This document shows positions 42,776 through 54,370 of a stretch of DNA of 64,000 nucleotides, one piece after another. The notes under the pieces were generated by a model. It made no database searches. It was given only the letters and a program-made list of their open reading frames with translations, and was not told the origin of the DNA. This DNA is from Selaginella moellendorffii (Eukaryota; Streptophyta; Lycopodiopsida; Selaginellales; Selaginellaceae), in assembly GCF_000143415.4 (NCBI RefSeq), contig NW_003314287.1, positions 813,160-877,159 on the forward strand, given 5' to 3'. The position numbers and the translations under genes were made by a program. Every line of letters begins with the position of its first letter. The stretch's first letter is position 1.

Positions 42776-44876
42776 TTTGGTATTAAGTGATGAATCTTAG
42801 CGAGTACTATCCAATGAGATTAGGCAACTAATGTTGTTGCATATTCAAAGATGAAAACGATGATCCAAATAGGTATATATTTGGGTGCTATAACTTCACC
42901 ATTGTTCTATGGGTATGAAATTTAATTACCTTTTGTACTAAATTATTGAGCTTTCGCTTGGACTCATAGAATAGATGTTAGATGTACCATTTTACACAAA
43001 TTTGTGTTTGGGCTTGTGAGTGAGGCAAATTAGCAACTCAAGGTTACACTTTGAGTTGGTAGGATTGATGTTAGCCTATTAGGGATTTCATGAGTTGTTT
43101 TATGTACCGAAGGTAAAAGTAAAATTTCCCTAAGTTTGCTATGAGTGGCAAATATGCTAGTTTGTAACTGTTTAGCATACCACTAGTGGATCCTTCTTAG
43201 GCATGATTAAAAGTGGATCAATTAAGATTGTAGGGATTAATGAGGTTTGGTCAAAGATGAGATTGAAAAGAGTCATCAGAGACAAAGGATCAAACACATA
43301 AATTATTCTCTCTTCATGGAGAGATGATTTGCAACGATGTATTAACTCATTGTTTGTACTCATATCATACAATCAAGAGTCACTACCTTAATGCATGTTG
43401 GAAGTGGTAGTTTTACAAATGGTGAGTTGTAGGATGGATAGCAGTAAAGCACTAAACCATTTTATCTAGGCTTACTATTAGAAAGTTTAGGTTATAATAC
43501 TCAATTCTTCTCCGGGGAACCTTGATATTGCTCTTTGAATAACTTGGTGTTAGATTAGTGTTGAGTTTTGGTTAAAAAGAGAGGTATACGATTGTTTGTG
43601 TTATGAACAAAAGTTAATGGTGTTGGATGTTGTAAATCTCTATCGGTGGGGTGTGGCATTTATGTATTGCATCATTTGACTTACATGGTTTTTTCATGTT
43701 AGCATATTGACTTTACCTCTGTCAATATTATTTATTTGCGTTTAGTCTATAATGTTAGATTTCATTAAGTCTTGGATGTGGTGAATCACTCCTTGATAAT
43801 AAATGAGTATTGTTGAAGGTTTAGTCTCGGATATTGAGTACAGTATCTTTGATATTGGTTAGCTTGATTGTTAAAGAGTTTTTGAGTGGTGATTCACTTT
43901 TACTTTCTATTAACTTTGTTTTTGTGTTGATGGCATTGAAATGATGCCTTGTCATTGACATTGTTAATGTTGAGATTCAAATAAAATGAGATGTATTTCC
44001 ATATGATTAATATTGAGTTTTATTAGTTTTAATGGAGATAATGTTAATAATTTGGCTGTAAATTTGTGTTTTTAGCAACTGTATTAGTGTTTAAATGAAC
44101 TGAGTGGCAAGTTGAATTAGTTGTATTCTAAATGAGATTGTTTAATAGGGGTTGAGCTTTAGCTTTTCCTTGAAAAGTGATTTAGTCATGAAGTATACTA
44201 GCTTTGTGAGAGGAAGAATTAATGATCGATATTGAAATGTTTGAATCTTTNNNNNNNNNNNNNNNNNNNNNNNNNNNNNNNNNNNNNNNNNNNNNNNNNN
44301 NNNNNNNNNNNNNNNNNNNNNNNNNNNNNNNNNNNNNNNNNNNNNNNNNNGGCTACGAAATCTGTGTACAATTTAGTCACTGTAAGTTACGTCTTACTAT
44401 AAAAGATAGATTCATGAAAGATCGTTTAGTAATCACTTATTGAGCATAGCTTTTTTATGCTTGGCTTTTGGATTGATGCAAAAATACTGTTTATTAGTTT
44501 TGGCATTATGAAGTATAACTTTTGGATGTGTTAAGGATAATATGATTTTTTCTTTAGTATTGAAGTTAGTTTATGTGAAACTTTTGATCATTGTTAAGCA
44601 AGACTTGGCTATAGGTTCCTTCAAGCTTTAAGTTCTTTGAGTTTTCATACTCATTATTTCATTTGCTTGGAGTTGTTGGGGACTATATTTTGGTTTATTA
44701 GCTTTAATATTGAAATTAGTATTTGCATATAAAAATCATTGGTGATGATTAACTATCATTTAGGATATTTAATTGTCCTTATCAAAGGTTTTGCTTAATT
44801 ATTATTGATATAGAATGATTTACCGTTCTTCAGGATAGTGGATTCTTTCTTCAATGATTCTACATTTCTTTATTGG
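42776..44876 (+). mobile_element. Family-D internal region, left part
   Basis: AT-rich (heavy in T), with stops in all frames and no recognisable gag or pol. It includes the assembly gap. It ends at the ATTGG target site of element A (44872-44876) and resumes at 53235. Confidence 0.5.
44251..44350. other. Assembly gap of exactly 100 N
   Basis: A run of 100 undetermined bases, a usual placeholder for a gap of unknown size, inside the family-D internal region. Confidence 0.99.
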
Positions 44877-46030
44877 TGTAAGGAATGAACTCGCCAAGGT
44901 GTCGTAGGCTAAAGGATCCCCAAAAGCATGACTAAAATGATAAAGAGTTCATCGGATGGGACCGAGTCGAAGATCAAGTCCAAGACCAACTTTGGGACCG
45001 AGTTCGAGATAGAGTCTGGGATCGAGTCCGAGGCCGAATCAGAGACCGAGTTCGAGACCGAGTTCGAGACAGAGTCCGAGATCCAAATCAGGTCCGAGAT
45101 CGAGTCCAAGGTCGAGTCTGAAGTCGAGTCCGAGATCGGGTCAGAGATCGAGTCCAAGATTGAGTCCGAGACTGAGTCCGAAGTCGGGTCCGAGATCGAG
45201 TTCGAGATCAAATCCAAGACTGAGTCCGAGTACTAATACAGGTCAAGGGGTGAAAGCCCAAAGCGTGCATCTCCCAGAGGGGGGGGAGGGGGGGGGCTGC
45301 AGGGCGTTCCAAAAGTATAATAGGGATAGTGAGGTCCAAGAATCAGTCTTGAAGGAACTATCCAGTGGTGCTTCTAAACTGACTTGAGGTTGAGACTGGG
45401 GCTGAGGGGCCTTGGGTGGGAGTGAGCAGGGACTTAGGTGGTGCTGGAAGGGCAACCCCAGGAAGTGCTCAAGAGTAGCTCCCACTCCCGAAAGGGAAAC
45501 CAACTGCGGTGCTCTCGGCTCATGTGGAGTGGTGCCCCACTTGAGTACCATGCGGCTCATTGGTCCTCGCCCTTCCTAGGGGCTTGGGCCTTCCTTTGGG
45601 ATGGAAGTGGGGGGGTAGAGGTACCTATACTGGGCCATTAGGCCACGGTGTTTCGCCCCAGCGTCTCGAAGCAAGTGTTGCACCCAAGACTTGGGATTTA
45701 GAGGGTCCCATGATCAAGTCTTGTGGTACCAAGGGGTGTTAGAAACCTGGAGGCTTGGTGTACTTGGCTGCTTGTGCTTGCGGGGAGTGTAGCCAAACCT
45801 TAAATCTAGTCTAACCCGGGGAGGGGGATTGGGAGAGATTTGGGAATCCGTGGATGGATGGCTAACGTTCTGTTGCTCGTGCAGTGAGTAGTTGAAACTA
45901 AGTAGAACCAAGTAGGAACTGATACCACAAGCGGGAACCTTGGCGAGGGAACTTAGCAAAAGTCAAGGCAGTGTTGGACGGATAAACGAGGTAAGCTGGC
46001 AAATTGGAAAGGAAAAATTTGTGGCTTACA
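44877..46030 (+). repeat. Family-A 5' LTR
   Basis: It contains a 12-bp-type array of GAGTCCGAGATC variants (about 44962-45238), AGTACTAATACAGGTCA, a G-run and GTTCCAAAAGTATAATAGGG. The array reads as (ESEIES)n-like or (DSISDS)n-like frames on the two strands, which are artefacts of the repeat. Confidence 0.92.
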
Positions 46031-46033
46031 ATT

Positions 46034-46045
46034 TGGTATCAGAGC
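46034..46045 (+). other. Primer-binding site (tRNA-iMet type) of element A
   Basis: TGGTATCAGAGC starts 3 bp after the 5' LTR. It is complementary to the 3' end of plant initiator methionine tRNA. The same word serves TRIM and family B. Confidence 0.9.
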
Positions 46046-46089
46046 CTTTTCCTCAGTTCTAGCGAAGGATAGAGGCAGATTGCTGAGAG

Positions 46090-47260
46090 ATGGCAAAGGT
46101 AGGGCGGAAACGAACCAAAGTGGAGATGAAACCTCCTCCAGAGCTGGAGCCTCCGGTCGAGCAAAAGGCTATGGATGAGGAATCCTTGCATAAGGAGGAC
46201 TCCAGTGAGGAAACTTCCAAACAGGAGTTTGGTGGCGAGGTGTGGTCGTCCAAGGCTCGATTGGACGTTCTAGAAGGACAATTGGCATAGACCAATGCCC
46301 TGCTGGAGACTCTCATACGCAAGCTAAAATGTGACGAGAAGCGGAAGAAAAAGCAAAAGACTGCGGATGCTGGCAGAGCAGAAGGTGCAGACCCTTCGGT
46401 AGGGACTGAGGCAGAACCAAACAAGGTCGAACAAACCAAAGTGGAATCAGTCCCTCAAGCAATTCGCAAGTACAAACCAAAGCCCCCACCAGTCTTCAAA
46501 GGAGTGAACGACTATAAGGTGGTGGAGGATTGGTTTTATGATATGGAGGACTACTTCTGAGCGTTGCGGTTACTGAGCTCGGAGAAGGTCCCATGTGCAA
46601 AACCATACTTGGCAGATAATGCCAAGTCTTGGTGGAGAACGATGGAGGCTAACAAAGGATCGGTGGCCACTTGGGACATGATGAAGGCAAGGATTTGCAT
46701 GACTTACATTCCTTCGAATGCTACTCTACATCTAAGAGACGAGTTGAGTAGGCTGAAGTAGACCGGAATCATTCAGGAGTATGTGAATGGGTTTATGGCA
46801 AAGAGGATACTTGTCATGGACATGGGGGATATAGATGCATTCCATGCCTTCATATCGGGCTTACAAACCTGGGCTCGCGGCGAGGTGATGCGTTGGAACC
46901 CGACCAATTACAAAGAAGTGTTGGATGTAGCTATCAAGGTGCATTTCAATGATAACCTGTGAAAGGGGAATATGATGAGGTCGGGGTCCACATTTAGCAA
47001 AGGGGCCAAACCAAGGGGAACATATAGCAAAGGGAAATTCAAGAAGAGTTTCTCTAAAAATGAGTCCTTGGGGTTCTGGAAAGGCAAATCCGGTGGCCAG
47101 CGAGCAAGTACATGGGGGAGTTAAGCAAAAAGAGACAAACCTACGGATAAGAAGGTCAAGTCATTTAGTAGTATGGGAAACAATGTATGCTACAACTGCA
47201 ATAAAGCAGAACACTTTTTGAGGGAATGTCCCTACCCGAAGAATGCCAGAGCCAATATGG
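46090..47260 (+). pseudogene. Gag polyprotein remnant of element A
   Basis: One reading frame starts at ATG 46090 and continues through in-frame stops at 46288, 46558, 46759, 46960 and 47122. It contains a retrotransposon capsid-like stretch (AKSWWRTMEAN near 46620) and ends with a zinc knuckle CYNCNKAEHFLREC (47188-47229, CX2CX4HX4C). All five stops can be single C-to-T changes. The product packaged element RNA in cytoplasmic particles. Confidence 0.88.
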
Positions 47261-50200
47261 CCATTAAGTCGGGTGAAGTCCAAATTGAGGTATGTGATCT
47301 AGTCCCTAGCTCAAAGTTACTCATTACACGAGCAACTTTGGTAGAGAGTCGTTTGCGACATCTACTAGCCCTCCGAGGGAAGCTCGGAGGTAACTTTGTT
47401 AAGATCCTTATTGACACGGGTGCTTCGGATAATTTTGTGGCTGCAGACATAATCTAGCAAGCCGGACTAATGGTGCAGCGGCTGGGTGAACCAAGGACTA
47501 TAGAGTTTGTTCAAGGTAGCCAAAGCACTGATGAGGTACTTTGACAAGCGAGAGTCGAAGTAGGGACTTGGAAAGTAGACATGGATTTCACCGTGTTGGA
47601 CATAGTAGGATTTGATGTAATCTTCGGGATGGATTGGTTCAATTGGTTTGTGGTAGCCCTGCATGGACAAGGTAGGAACCTTGTGGTACTAGCGAATGCC
47701 CAAGGAAGAAGATCCAAGGTGGAGGCCCAGGATCTAAAGGTAGGGCAATGCAAGGCCAAAGATTCATGCCTAAACCTGGTGTCCACAAGAGGACAACTCA
47801 CTAAAGGGACCAAGGCTACATTTTTGTGCTTGAGGAGTGACAAAAAAACAGGAACAGAAGAAATACCTTTAGTGATCCAGCGGGTGTTAGACCAATTCCA
47901 AGATATCATGCCGAAGGAGCTACCGGCGGAGTTGCCCCCCGCACGACCGATAGAACATAAGATTGAGCTGGTCGAGGGTGCTAAGGCAGTGGTTCATCCC
48001 CCCTATCATTTGAACGAAAACGAACTTGCGGAGCTCAAGCGCCAACTAAAGGAGTTGGTGGACAAAGGGTATGTTAGGTTGAGCAAGTCGCCGTATGGGG
48101 TGCCGGTGCTATTTGTGAAAAAGAAAGATGGATGCGCATGTGCATAGATTACCGGTTGCTCAACAAATATACAAAGAAGAACAAGTACCCTTTGCCAAGG
48201 ATTGAGGACCTGTTCAATAAGTTGGGAAAGGCAAAATACTTTTCGAGGATTGACCTAAGGTCAGGATACTACCAGATCAGAGTAGCAGAGGAAGATGTTG
48301 AGAAAACAACCTGTCGAACGAGGTATGGGAGCGACTATCGAATGTACACGAGTTAAGGGCATTTTTGGGGCTATGTAACTATTATCGAAAGTTTATCAGA
48401 CACTATTTGAGAGTAGCTCTGAGCTTAACGGACCAAATGGGAAGATGGTATGGACAGCAAAATGTGAGGCGGCATTCGTCCACCTCAAGGGGAAGTTGAG
48501 GAAGGCTCCCGTGTTGGCATTACCAGACTTTGGTAAGGACTTTGAGGTAGAAACAGATGCTTCAGACTTTGCGTTGGGTGTAGTAGCATTCTTCTCGGAG
48601 AAATTGGACAAGGCTTAACGGAAGTGGCCTGCCCATGAGAAGGAATTGTTTGCGGTGGTCAAGGTGCTCAAGGAGTGGCGACACTATCTTGGGAGACACT
48701 TCAAAGTTTACATAGACAATGTGGCAACGAAACACTTCTTGTCATAGCCCGACCTGAGGGGAAAACAAGGTCGGTGGGCCAATGCTTTGGCCGAGTTTGA
48801 TTGCGAGATTTTGTACAAGCCTAGGAAGAGCAACATCGTGGCAGATGCGCTAAGTCGAAAAGTGAGCTTGAAGTTGGGAATATCCAGCATGACAGCAACC
48901 TTTTGGGATGATGTGCGGACCACATACGAGAACAATGGTCTAGCACAAGAAGTGTTGCTGAGGAATCTAGAGGCATGGGAAGCTCACCAGAGAGGTGAGT
49001 TGCCAATGGAAGAGAAAATGGGCTATGTAGAATGCAATGGACTCATATATTACAAGCAAACTAAGGTGTATGTTCCAGAAGGGGAGTTAAGGAAGGTAAC
49101 CTTAGAAGAGTGTCATGATGGACCTCTTGTGGGACACGGTGGAGTGCCCAAGACAATGGGCTTACTCAAGAGGAAGTACCACTGGCCAGATATGGCTAAG
49201 GACATTCAAGACTATGTAAAGACATGTCCAACATGTCAGTAGGTCAAGGCCGTGACTAAGGCTAGTGGGGGTTTGTTACAAAGCATCCCAATTCCAGATC
49301 GTCCGTGGAAATGTCTTATGATGGACTTCATCACGGGACTCCCCCCAAGCAAAGGGTTCAATGCAATATTCGTGGTGGTGGATCGATTTTTGAAGATGGC
49401 ACATTTCATACCCACCACAATGGAAGTGGATGCGGAAGGTGTGGCGAAGCTGTTCTTTGAACAAGTGGTTTGAGTGCAAGGAAGGCCAGAAGAGACTATC
49501 TCAGATCGAGATAACATCTTCACCAGTAGGTTTTGGAGAACACTCCTGGAATAGTATTGCACCAAGGTTAAATTCAGCACAACCTATCACCCACAGACAG
49601 GTAATGGGTATTAAGTCAAGTTTGATGGCACTAACACTTCTTGACAGACGGACAAATGAAAAGGGTGAAAAGGTAATTGGAGGATTATTTATGATGCTAT
49701 GTCTTGGGAGAGCAGATCAATTGAGTAAGTCATTTAGGACTTGCGGAAATGTGTTATAACAACTCACCACATTCGAGCATCGGGGTGAGTCTATGGGAAG
49801 TCATCAATGGGCGAGCTATTGAAGGTCCTGTGGAACTCGGTGTGGCCAAATATCATGGAGAGATACCCGCAGTGGAGGCATTCACAGCAGAAAGACTCAA
49901 CATTTGGAATCTAGTGAGGGATTCCTTAGAACGGGCTCAACAAAGGCAAACCAAGTACGCGAACCAGAAGCACCAGGACGTAGAGTTCTAAGCTGGGGAG
50001 AAGGTGTGGCTGAACACCAAGAATCTCAAGCTATTAAGTGGGATCAATCGGAAGTTGACCCAAAGGTAAAAATGCATGTATTCCTATAAATGAATTGATC
50101 TTGAGTTCCTTAAGCCGGTTCACGGGGGGCCTTATGAGATTGAGGCTCGAATTGGTAAAGTGGCTTACCGTCTCTGACTTCCTCGAGAGATGGGGAAGAT

Positions 50201-50317
50201 GCACCCTGTGTTCCACGTGAACTTACTTAAGCCGTATTTTGAGGATCCGCTTTGCAAGGACCAAGTAAGACCTTTACCTGAGGTTATCTAAGGGGAAGAG
50301 GAATACAAAGTCGAGGC
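47261..50317 (+). pseudogene. Pol polyprotein remnant of element A
   Basis: The protease active site LIDTGASDNFV is at about 47407-47439. Reverse transcriptase runs from VIQRVLDQF (47875) through [14 protein letters not shown] and, after a frame change near 48130, [20 protein letters not shown]. It breaks near 48330, so the YxDD catalytic box is deleted, and resumes at [14 protein letters not shown]. RNase H shows EVETDASDFALG (48546) and NIVADALSRK (48832). Integrase has the zinc-finger end KTCPTC near 49225 and MMDFITGLPPSKGF (49318). A GPY/F-like piece is near 50125. Stops lie at 47455, 47542, 48616, 48745, 49240, 49471, 49552, 49989, 50175 and 50289. It cannot code for working enzymes. 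Confidence 0.9.
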
Positions 50318-51483
50318 TGTAAGCAACCAAAGGGAACGACTTGAAAGACAATCCACAGGCTTCAAATATAGAGGGAAAGGGCCCATGAATAAGAGTGCAC
50401 CCCTTTTTCCAAATGGTTAAGGGTCTTGGGATACTTGGGGTTAAGCGTCCTTGGGTTTGAATAGTACTGGGCCAAACTTAAGAGCTCACATTTGGTATCA
50501 AAGAGGTCTTGGGTCCGACTCTGTTGGTTGGCTAAGGGAATCACACCACATGTTAATTGACATTTGGCAGGTCCAGTTTGCTCCCGCTAGGCTCGACTCG
50601 AGGGTAGGGTGTCAAGAGAGCAGGGCTCTTGGGAGAGCTGCAGCTCTCAACTTCTGTTCACAAGGGCGTGAACTTGCAGAGAAGCGTGATGGATTGTAAG
50701 CAACCAAAGAGAACAACTTGAGAGACGGTCCATAGGGTTCAAATATAGAGGGAAAGGGCCCATGAATAATAGTGCACCCCCTCTAATACCGATTGTAAGC
50801 AACCAAAGAGAACGACTCGAGAGACGGTCCATAGGGTTCAAATATAGAGGGAAAGGGCCCATGAATAAAAATGCACCCCCTTTTCCAATCGGTTAAGGGT
50901 TTTGGGATACTTGGGGTTAAGCGTCCTTGGGTTTGAATAGTATTGGGCTGGGTGACCGCCCGGGAAGTCCAAACTTAAGAGCTTACATTTGGTATCAGAG
51001 CGGTCTTGAGTCCGAATAGTACTGGGCTGAGTGATCGCCCGGGAAGTCCAAACTCAGGAGCTTACATTTGGTATCAAAGCGGTCTCGAGTCCGACTCTGT
51101 TGGTTGGCTAAAGGAATCACACCACATGTTGATTGACATCTGGTTAGTCTAGTTTGCTCCCCCTGGGCTCGATCCGAGGGGTAGGGTGTCAAGAGAGCAG
51201 GGCTCTCAGGAGAGTTGCAGCTCTCAGGAGAGTTGCAGCTCTCAGCTTCCGTTCACAAGGGCGTGAACTTGCAGGGAAGCATGGTGGATTGTAAGCAACC
51301 AAAGGGAACAACTTAAGAGACAATTCACAGGGTTCAAATATAGAGGGAAAGGGCCCATGAATAATAGTGCACCCCCTTTTCCAATTGGTTAAGGGTCTTG
51401 GGATATTTGGGGTTAAGCGTCCTTAGGTTTGAATAGTATTGGGCTGGGTGACCTCCCAGGAAGTCCAAACTCAGGAGTTTATA
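50318..51483 (+). mobile_element. Cluster of rearranged TRIM elements inside element A
   Basis: TRIM LTR copies lie at 50318-50490 (with a ~20-bp deletion), 50695-50793 (cut short), 50794-50986 and 51290-51483, with an LTR end piece near 51017-51066 and internal regions between. Each LTR end is followed by TTTGGTATCA. The outer flanks read GAGGC and GAGCC, close to a 5-bp target duplication. The cluster probably formed by insertion followed by recombination between LTRs. It splits the chromodomain-coding part of pol. Confidence 0.85.
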
Positions 51484-51672
51484 GAGCCCATCCTCAATGT
51501 GCACAAGAGCAAACGACAAGGACGTGAGGTGAGAGAGTTCCATGTGAAGTGGAAAGGATTTCCACACTGTGAAGTAACATGGGAACCGGAGGAGAACCTA
51601 GCGAATGCACGAGATCTAGTGGAGGAATTTCTGCAAGGCAGAACTCTATGTACTTATGCAAAGTTCAATTAA
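51484..51672 (+). pseudogene. Chromodomain end of element A pol
   Basis: After the TRIM cluster the frame reads EPILNVHKSKRQGREV, then FHVKWKGFPHCEVTWEPEENL and ARDLVEEFLQG, a chromodomain. This places element A among chromoviruses, whose integrases target certain chromatin. The stop follows CTYAKFN at 51670-51672. Confidence 0.85.
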
Positions 51673-52074
51673 AGTATCAATTTGTGAAGTTGAGCAATGG
51701 CATATATTGGGACCCGAAGGCATGCCGAAGGTAAGCTAATTAGCATGGGTTAGCTAAGTCGACCAGGCGTAAGGAATTACATCTGACTCCCTGCAGGGAT
51801 GTCGAATCCATAGATGTATTCTACGGAGGTTGGGTTTGAGTCCCAACCCCCTAGTAAAGCAAGGCTGAGTTCAAGTCCCGACCCCATACTAGGGCGTGGT
51901 GAGGTGAGGAGTATAGAGACACCTATATTCCGTTGTCATGGGCTCTTGGTTGGGGAGGCTAACTTAGGCACACCGCTAAGTGGGGGAATGCCCCCGGAGA
52001 CATGGTCAACAAGTCGTAGGATAAAAAAGAGACGTTCAATGTGGGCATTGAACTTCTTCTATGGATGGTGGAGT
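51673..52074 (+). other. 3' non-coding internal region and polypurine tract of element A
   Basis: It has GTTGGGTTTGAGTCCCAAC and CTAGGGCGTGGT words also found in family-B internal DNA (near 30545 inverted and 37965). It ends CTATGGATGGTGGAGT immediately before the 3' LTR, the likely polypurine tract. Confidence 0.7.
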
Positions 52075-53229
52075 TGTAAGGAACCAACTTGCCAAGGTGT
52101 CGTAGGCTAAAGGATCCCCGAAAGCATGACCAAAATGATAAAGAATTCATCAGATGGGACCGAGTTGAAGATCGAGTCCAAGACTGACTTTGGGACCGAG
52201 TTCGAGATAGAGTCCGAGATCGAGTCCGAGGCCGAATCGGAGACTGAGTTCGAGACCGAGTTCGAGACCGAGTTCGAGATAGAGTCCAAGATCCAAATCG
52301 GGTCCAAGACCGAGTCCAAGGTGGAGTCCAAAGTCAAGTCCGAGATCAGGTCCGAGATCGAGTCCGAGATCGAGTCCGAGATCGAGTCCGAGACCGAGTC
52401 CGAAGTCAGGTCCAAGATCGAGTCAGAGACCAAGTCCGAGTACTAATACAAGTCAAGGGGTGAAAGCCCAAAGCCTGTGTCTCCCGGGGGGGTGGCTGCA
52501 AGGGGTTCCAAAAGTATAATAGGGATAGTGAGGTCCAGGAACCAATGTTGAAGGAACTCTTCAGTGGTGCTTCCAAACTGACTTCAGGTTGAGACTGGGG
52601 CCGAGGGGCCTTGGGTGGGAGTGAGCAGAGACTTGGGTGGTGCCGGAGGGGCCACCCCAGGAAGTGCTCAAGAGCAGCTCCCACTCCCGAAAGGGAAACC
52701 AACTGCGGTGCTCTCGGCTCATGTGGAGTGGTGCCCCACTTGAATACCATGCGGCTCATTCATCCTCGCCCTTCCTAGGGGCTTGGGCCTTCCTTCGGGA
52801 TGGAAGTGGGGGGGTAGAGGTACCCATATTGGGCCGTTAGGCCACAGTGTTTCGCCCTGGCATCTTGAAGCAAGTGTTGCACCCAAGACTTGGGATTTAG
52901 AGGGTCCCATGATCAAGTCTTGTGGTACCAAGGGGTGTTAGGAACTTGGAGGCTTGGTGTGCTTGGCTGCTTGTGCTTGCGGGGAGTGTAGCCGAACCTT
53001 AAGTCTAGTTTAACTCGGGGAGGGGGATTAGGAGAGATTCAGGAATCCGTGGATGGATGGCTAACGCTCCGTTGCTCGTGCAGTGAGTAGTTGAAACTAA
53101 GTAGAACCAAGTAGGAGTTGGTACTATAGGCAGGAACCTTGGTGAGGGAACTTAACAAAAGTCAAGGTAGTGTTGGACGGATAGACAAGGTAAACTGGCA
53201 AATTGGAAAGGAAAAATTTGTGGATTACA
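52075..53229 (+). repeat. Family-A 3' LTR
   Basis: Collinear with 44877-46030 throughout, with the GAGTCC-type array at about 52163-52446. Followed by ATTGG (53230-53234), the second copy of the target duplication. Confidence 0.92.
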
Positions 53230-53234
53230 ATTGG

Positions 53235-54370
53235 TAGGATGATTGATAATATTTTATAATAATTAGTTGTTTTCTTTACTATATATTGTTTGTGATTTGC
53301 TCTAGATTGGTCTCTTGGGTTTGAGACATCAGTAGGATGTTATTGCCACTTACTTAAAAGACTTAAGTCCTTTAATATGGTTGATTGAGATCTATTTAAA
53401 TTGGTTAGTGCAATAGTTAGTATGAATGTTATGTTTGTTAGTCTTGCAGTATTCATTTTATTGATAGTTGTTCAATCTAGTTTTAATAAATTTTGGATGT
53501 TATTTCCTTCAGGTGATACATTTGCGAACATTTTGTTTGTTAATCGATGATACTTTGTATTCTTTGAGTTATTTTACATAAGTTGTTTGGCATACTATTT
53601 GCAATCTTTGATAATTAAGTTTTCTCATAGAGTTTTCTTGATGATACATTGGCTATTAAATTTTTATTAAATAGTGAATCCTATAGTTTCCAATTATGAT
53701 GATGTTGGTGGTTCCTATACTATAATAATGGTTTATTAGATGATAAATTACTTAGAACACTTTTATATTCTAATCTAAGATTTATTTATTAATATTAAGT
53801 CTCTTAAATATCATTGTCTCTAACTTTGATATTATTCATCTCTTGATCTTTGAGTTTAGGCCAATATAAGTAAACTGGTTTCAGCACTTCATGTATATGG
53901 TAAAATCTTTAGTCATGGGGTAGCTACTGTCAATTGGTCATCTCTCAATGTTCTTTATTTCATTTAAAAAGAGCATGACCGTACAAACAACTTTAACTAT
54001 CTATTTATAGTAGTCTATCTAAACCTTACCAATGGGTTTGGTTTCTTTGTTCAGAAAGGTCAGAGCCTTTAGCTTCTCTCTCTATATCCCTACGAGTAGA
54101 GGCGTATCACACTTTTGTAAGCTAGGTGACACTCAAAGTAATAGGGGTGGCTAACTCCATTGGTCATTTCCTTGTTAGCAATGGCCAAAAGGGGTCTGAG
54201 TTGGTAGTGCATTTGCGTTAGAGAAAGAGGTTGCCTCCTAACTTATTTAAGTTGATGCATTTCTTATAAAGTGTGAATATTATGAAAAAAAAATTGAGTT
54301 ATTTCCTTGACAGTGTTTTAGACTAAAGTAAACATTGATGAGGACATCAATCTTCCCTAAGGAGGGAGAG
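53235..54370 (+). mobile_element. Family-D internal region, right part
   Basis: AT-rich DNA that continues 44876 once element A is removed. No readable protein. It ends CTTCCCTAAGGAGGGAGAG directly before the right LTR, a good polypurine tract. Confidence 0.6.

Larger units (their letters stand above)
44877..53229 (+). mobile_element. Complete but inactive Ty3/Gypsy chromovirus (family A)
   Basis: The element has two LTRs of about 1154 bp, both starting TGTAAGGAA and ending TTACA, flanked by the direct 5-bp repeat ATTGG (44872-44876 and 53230-53234). A tRNA-iMet primer site follows the left LTR. Domain order is gag, zinc knuckle, protease, reverse transcriptase, RNase H, integrase and chromodomain, the Ty3/Gypsy order. 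It carries at least 15 in-frame stops, a frameshift near 48130, a deletion in reverse transcriptase and a TRIM cluster at 50318. Over the first ~190 bases the two LTRs differ at 15 positions by eye, 14 of them transitions, so insertion is old. Confidence 0.93.

Noticed and set aside
44909-45236. Glu/Ser- and Asp/Ser-repeat ORFs on both strands (also at 52107-52446 and 55983-56223)
   Set aside because: Artefacts of the 12-bp LTR minisatellite, whose unit is a multiple of three; not genes.
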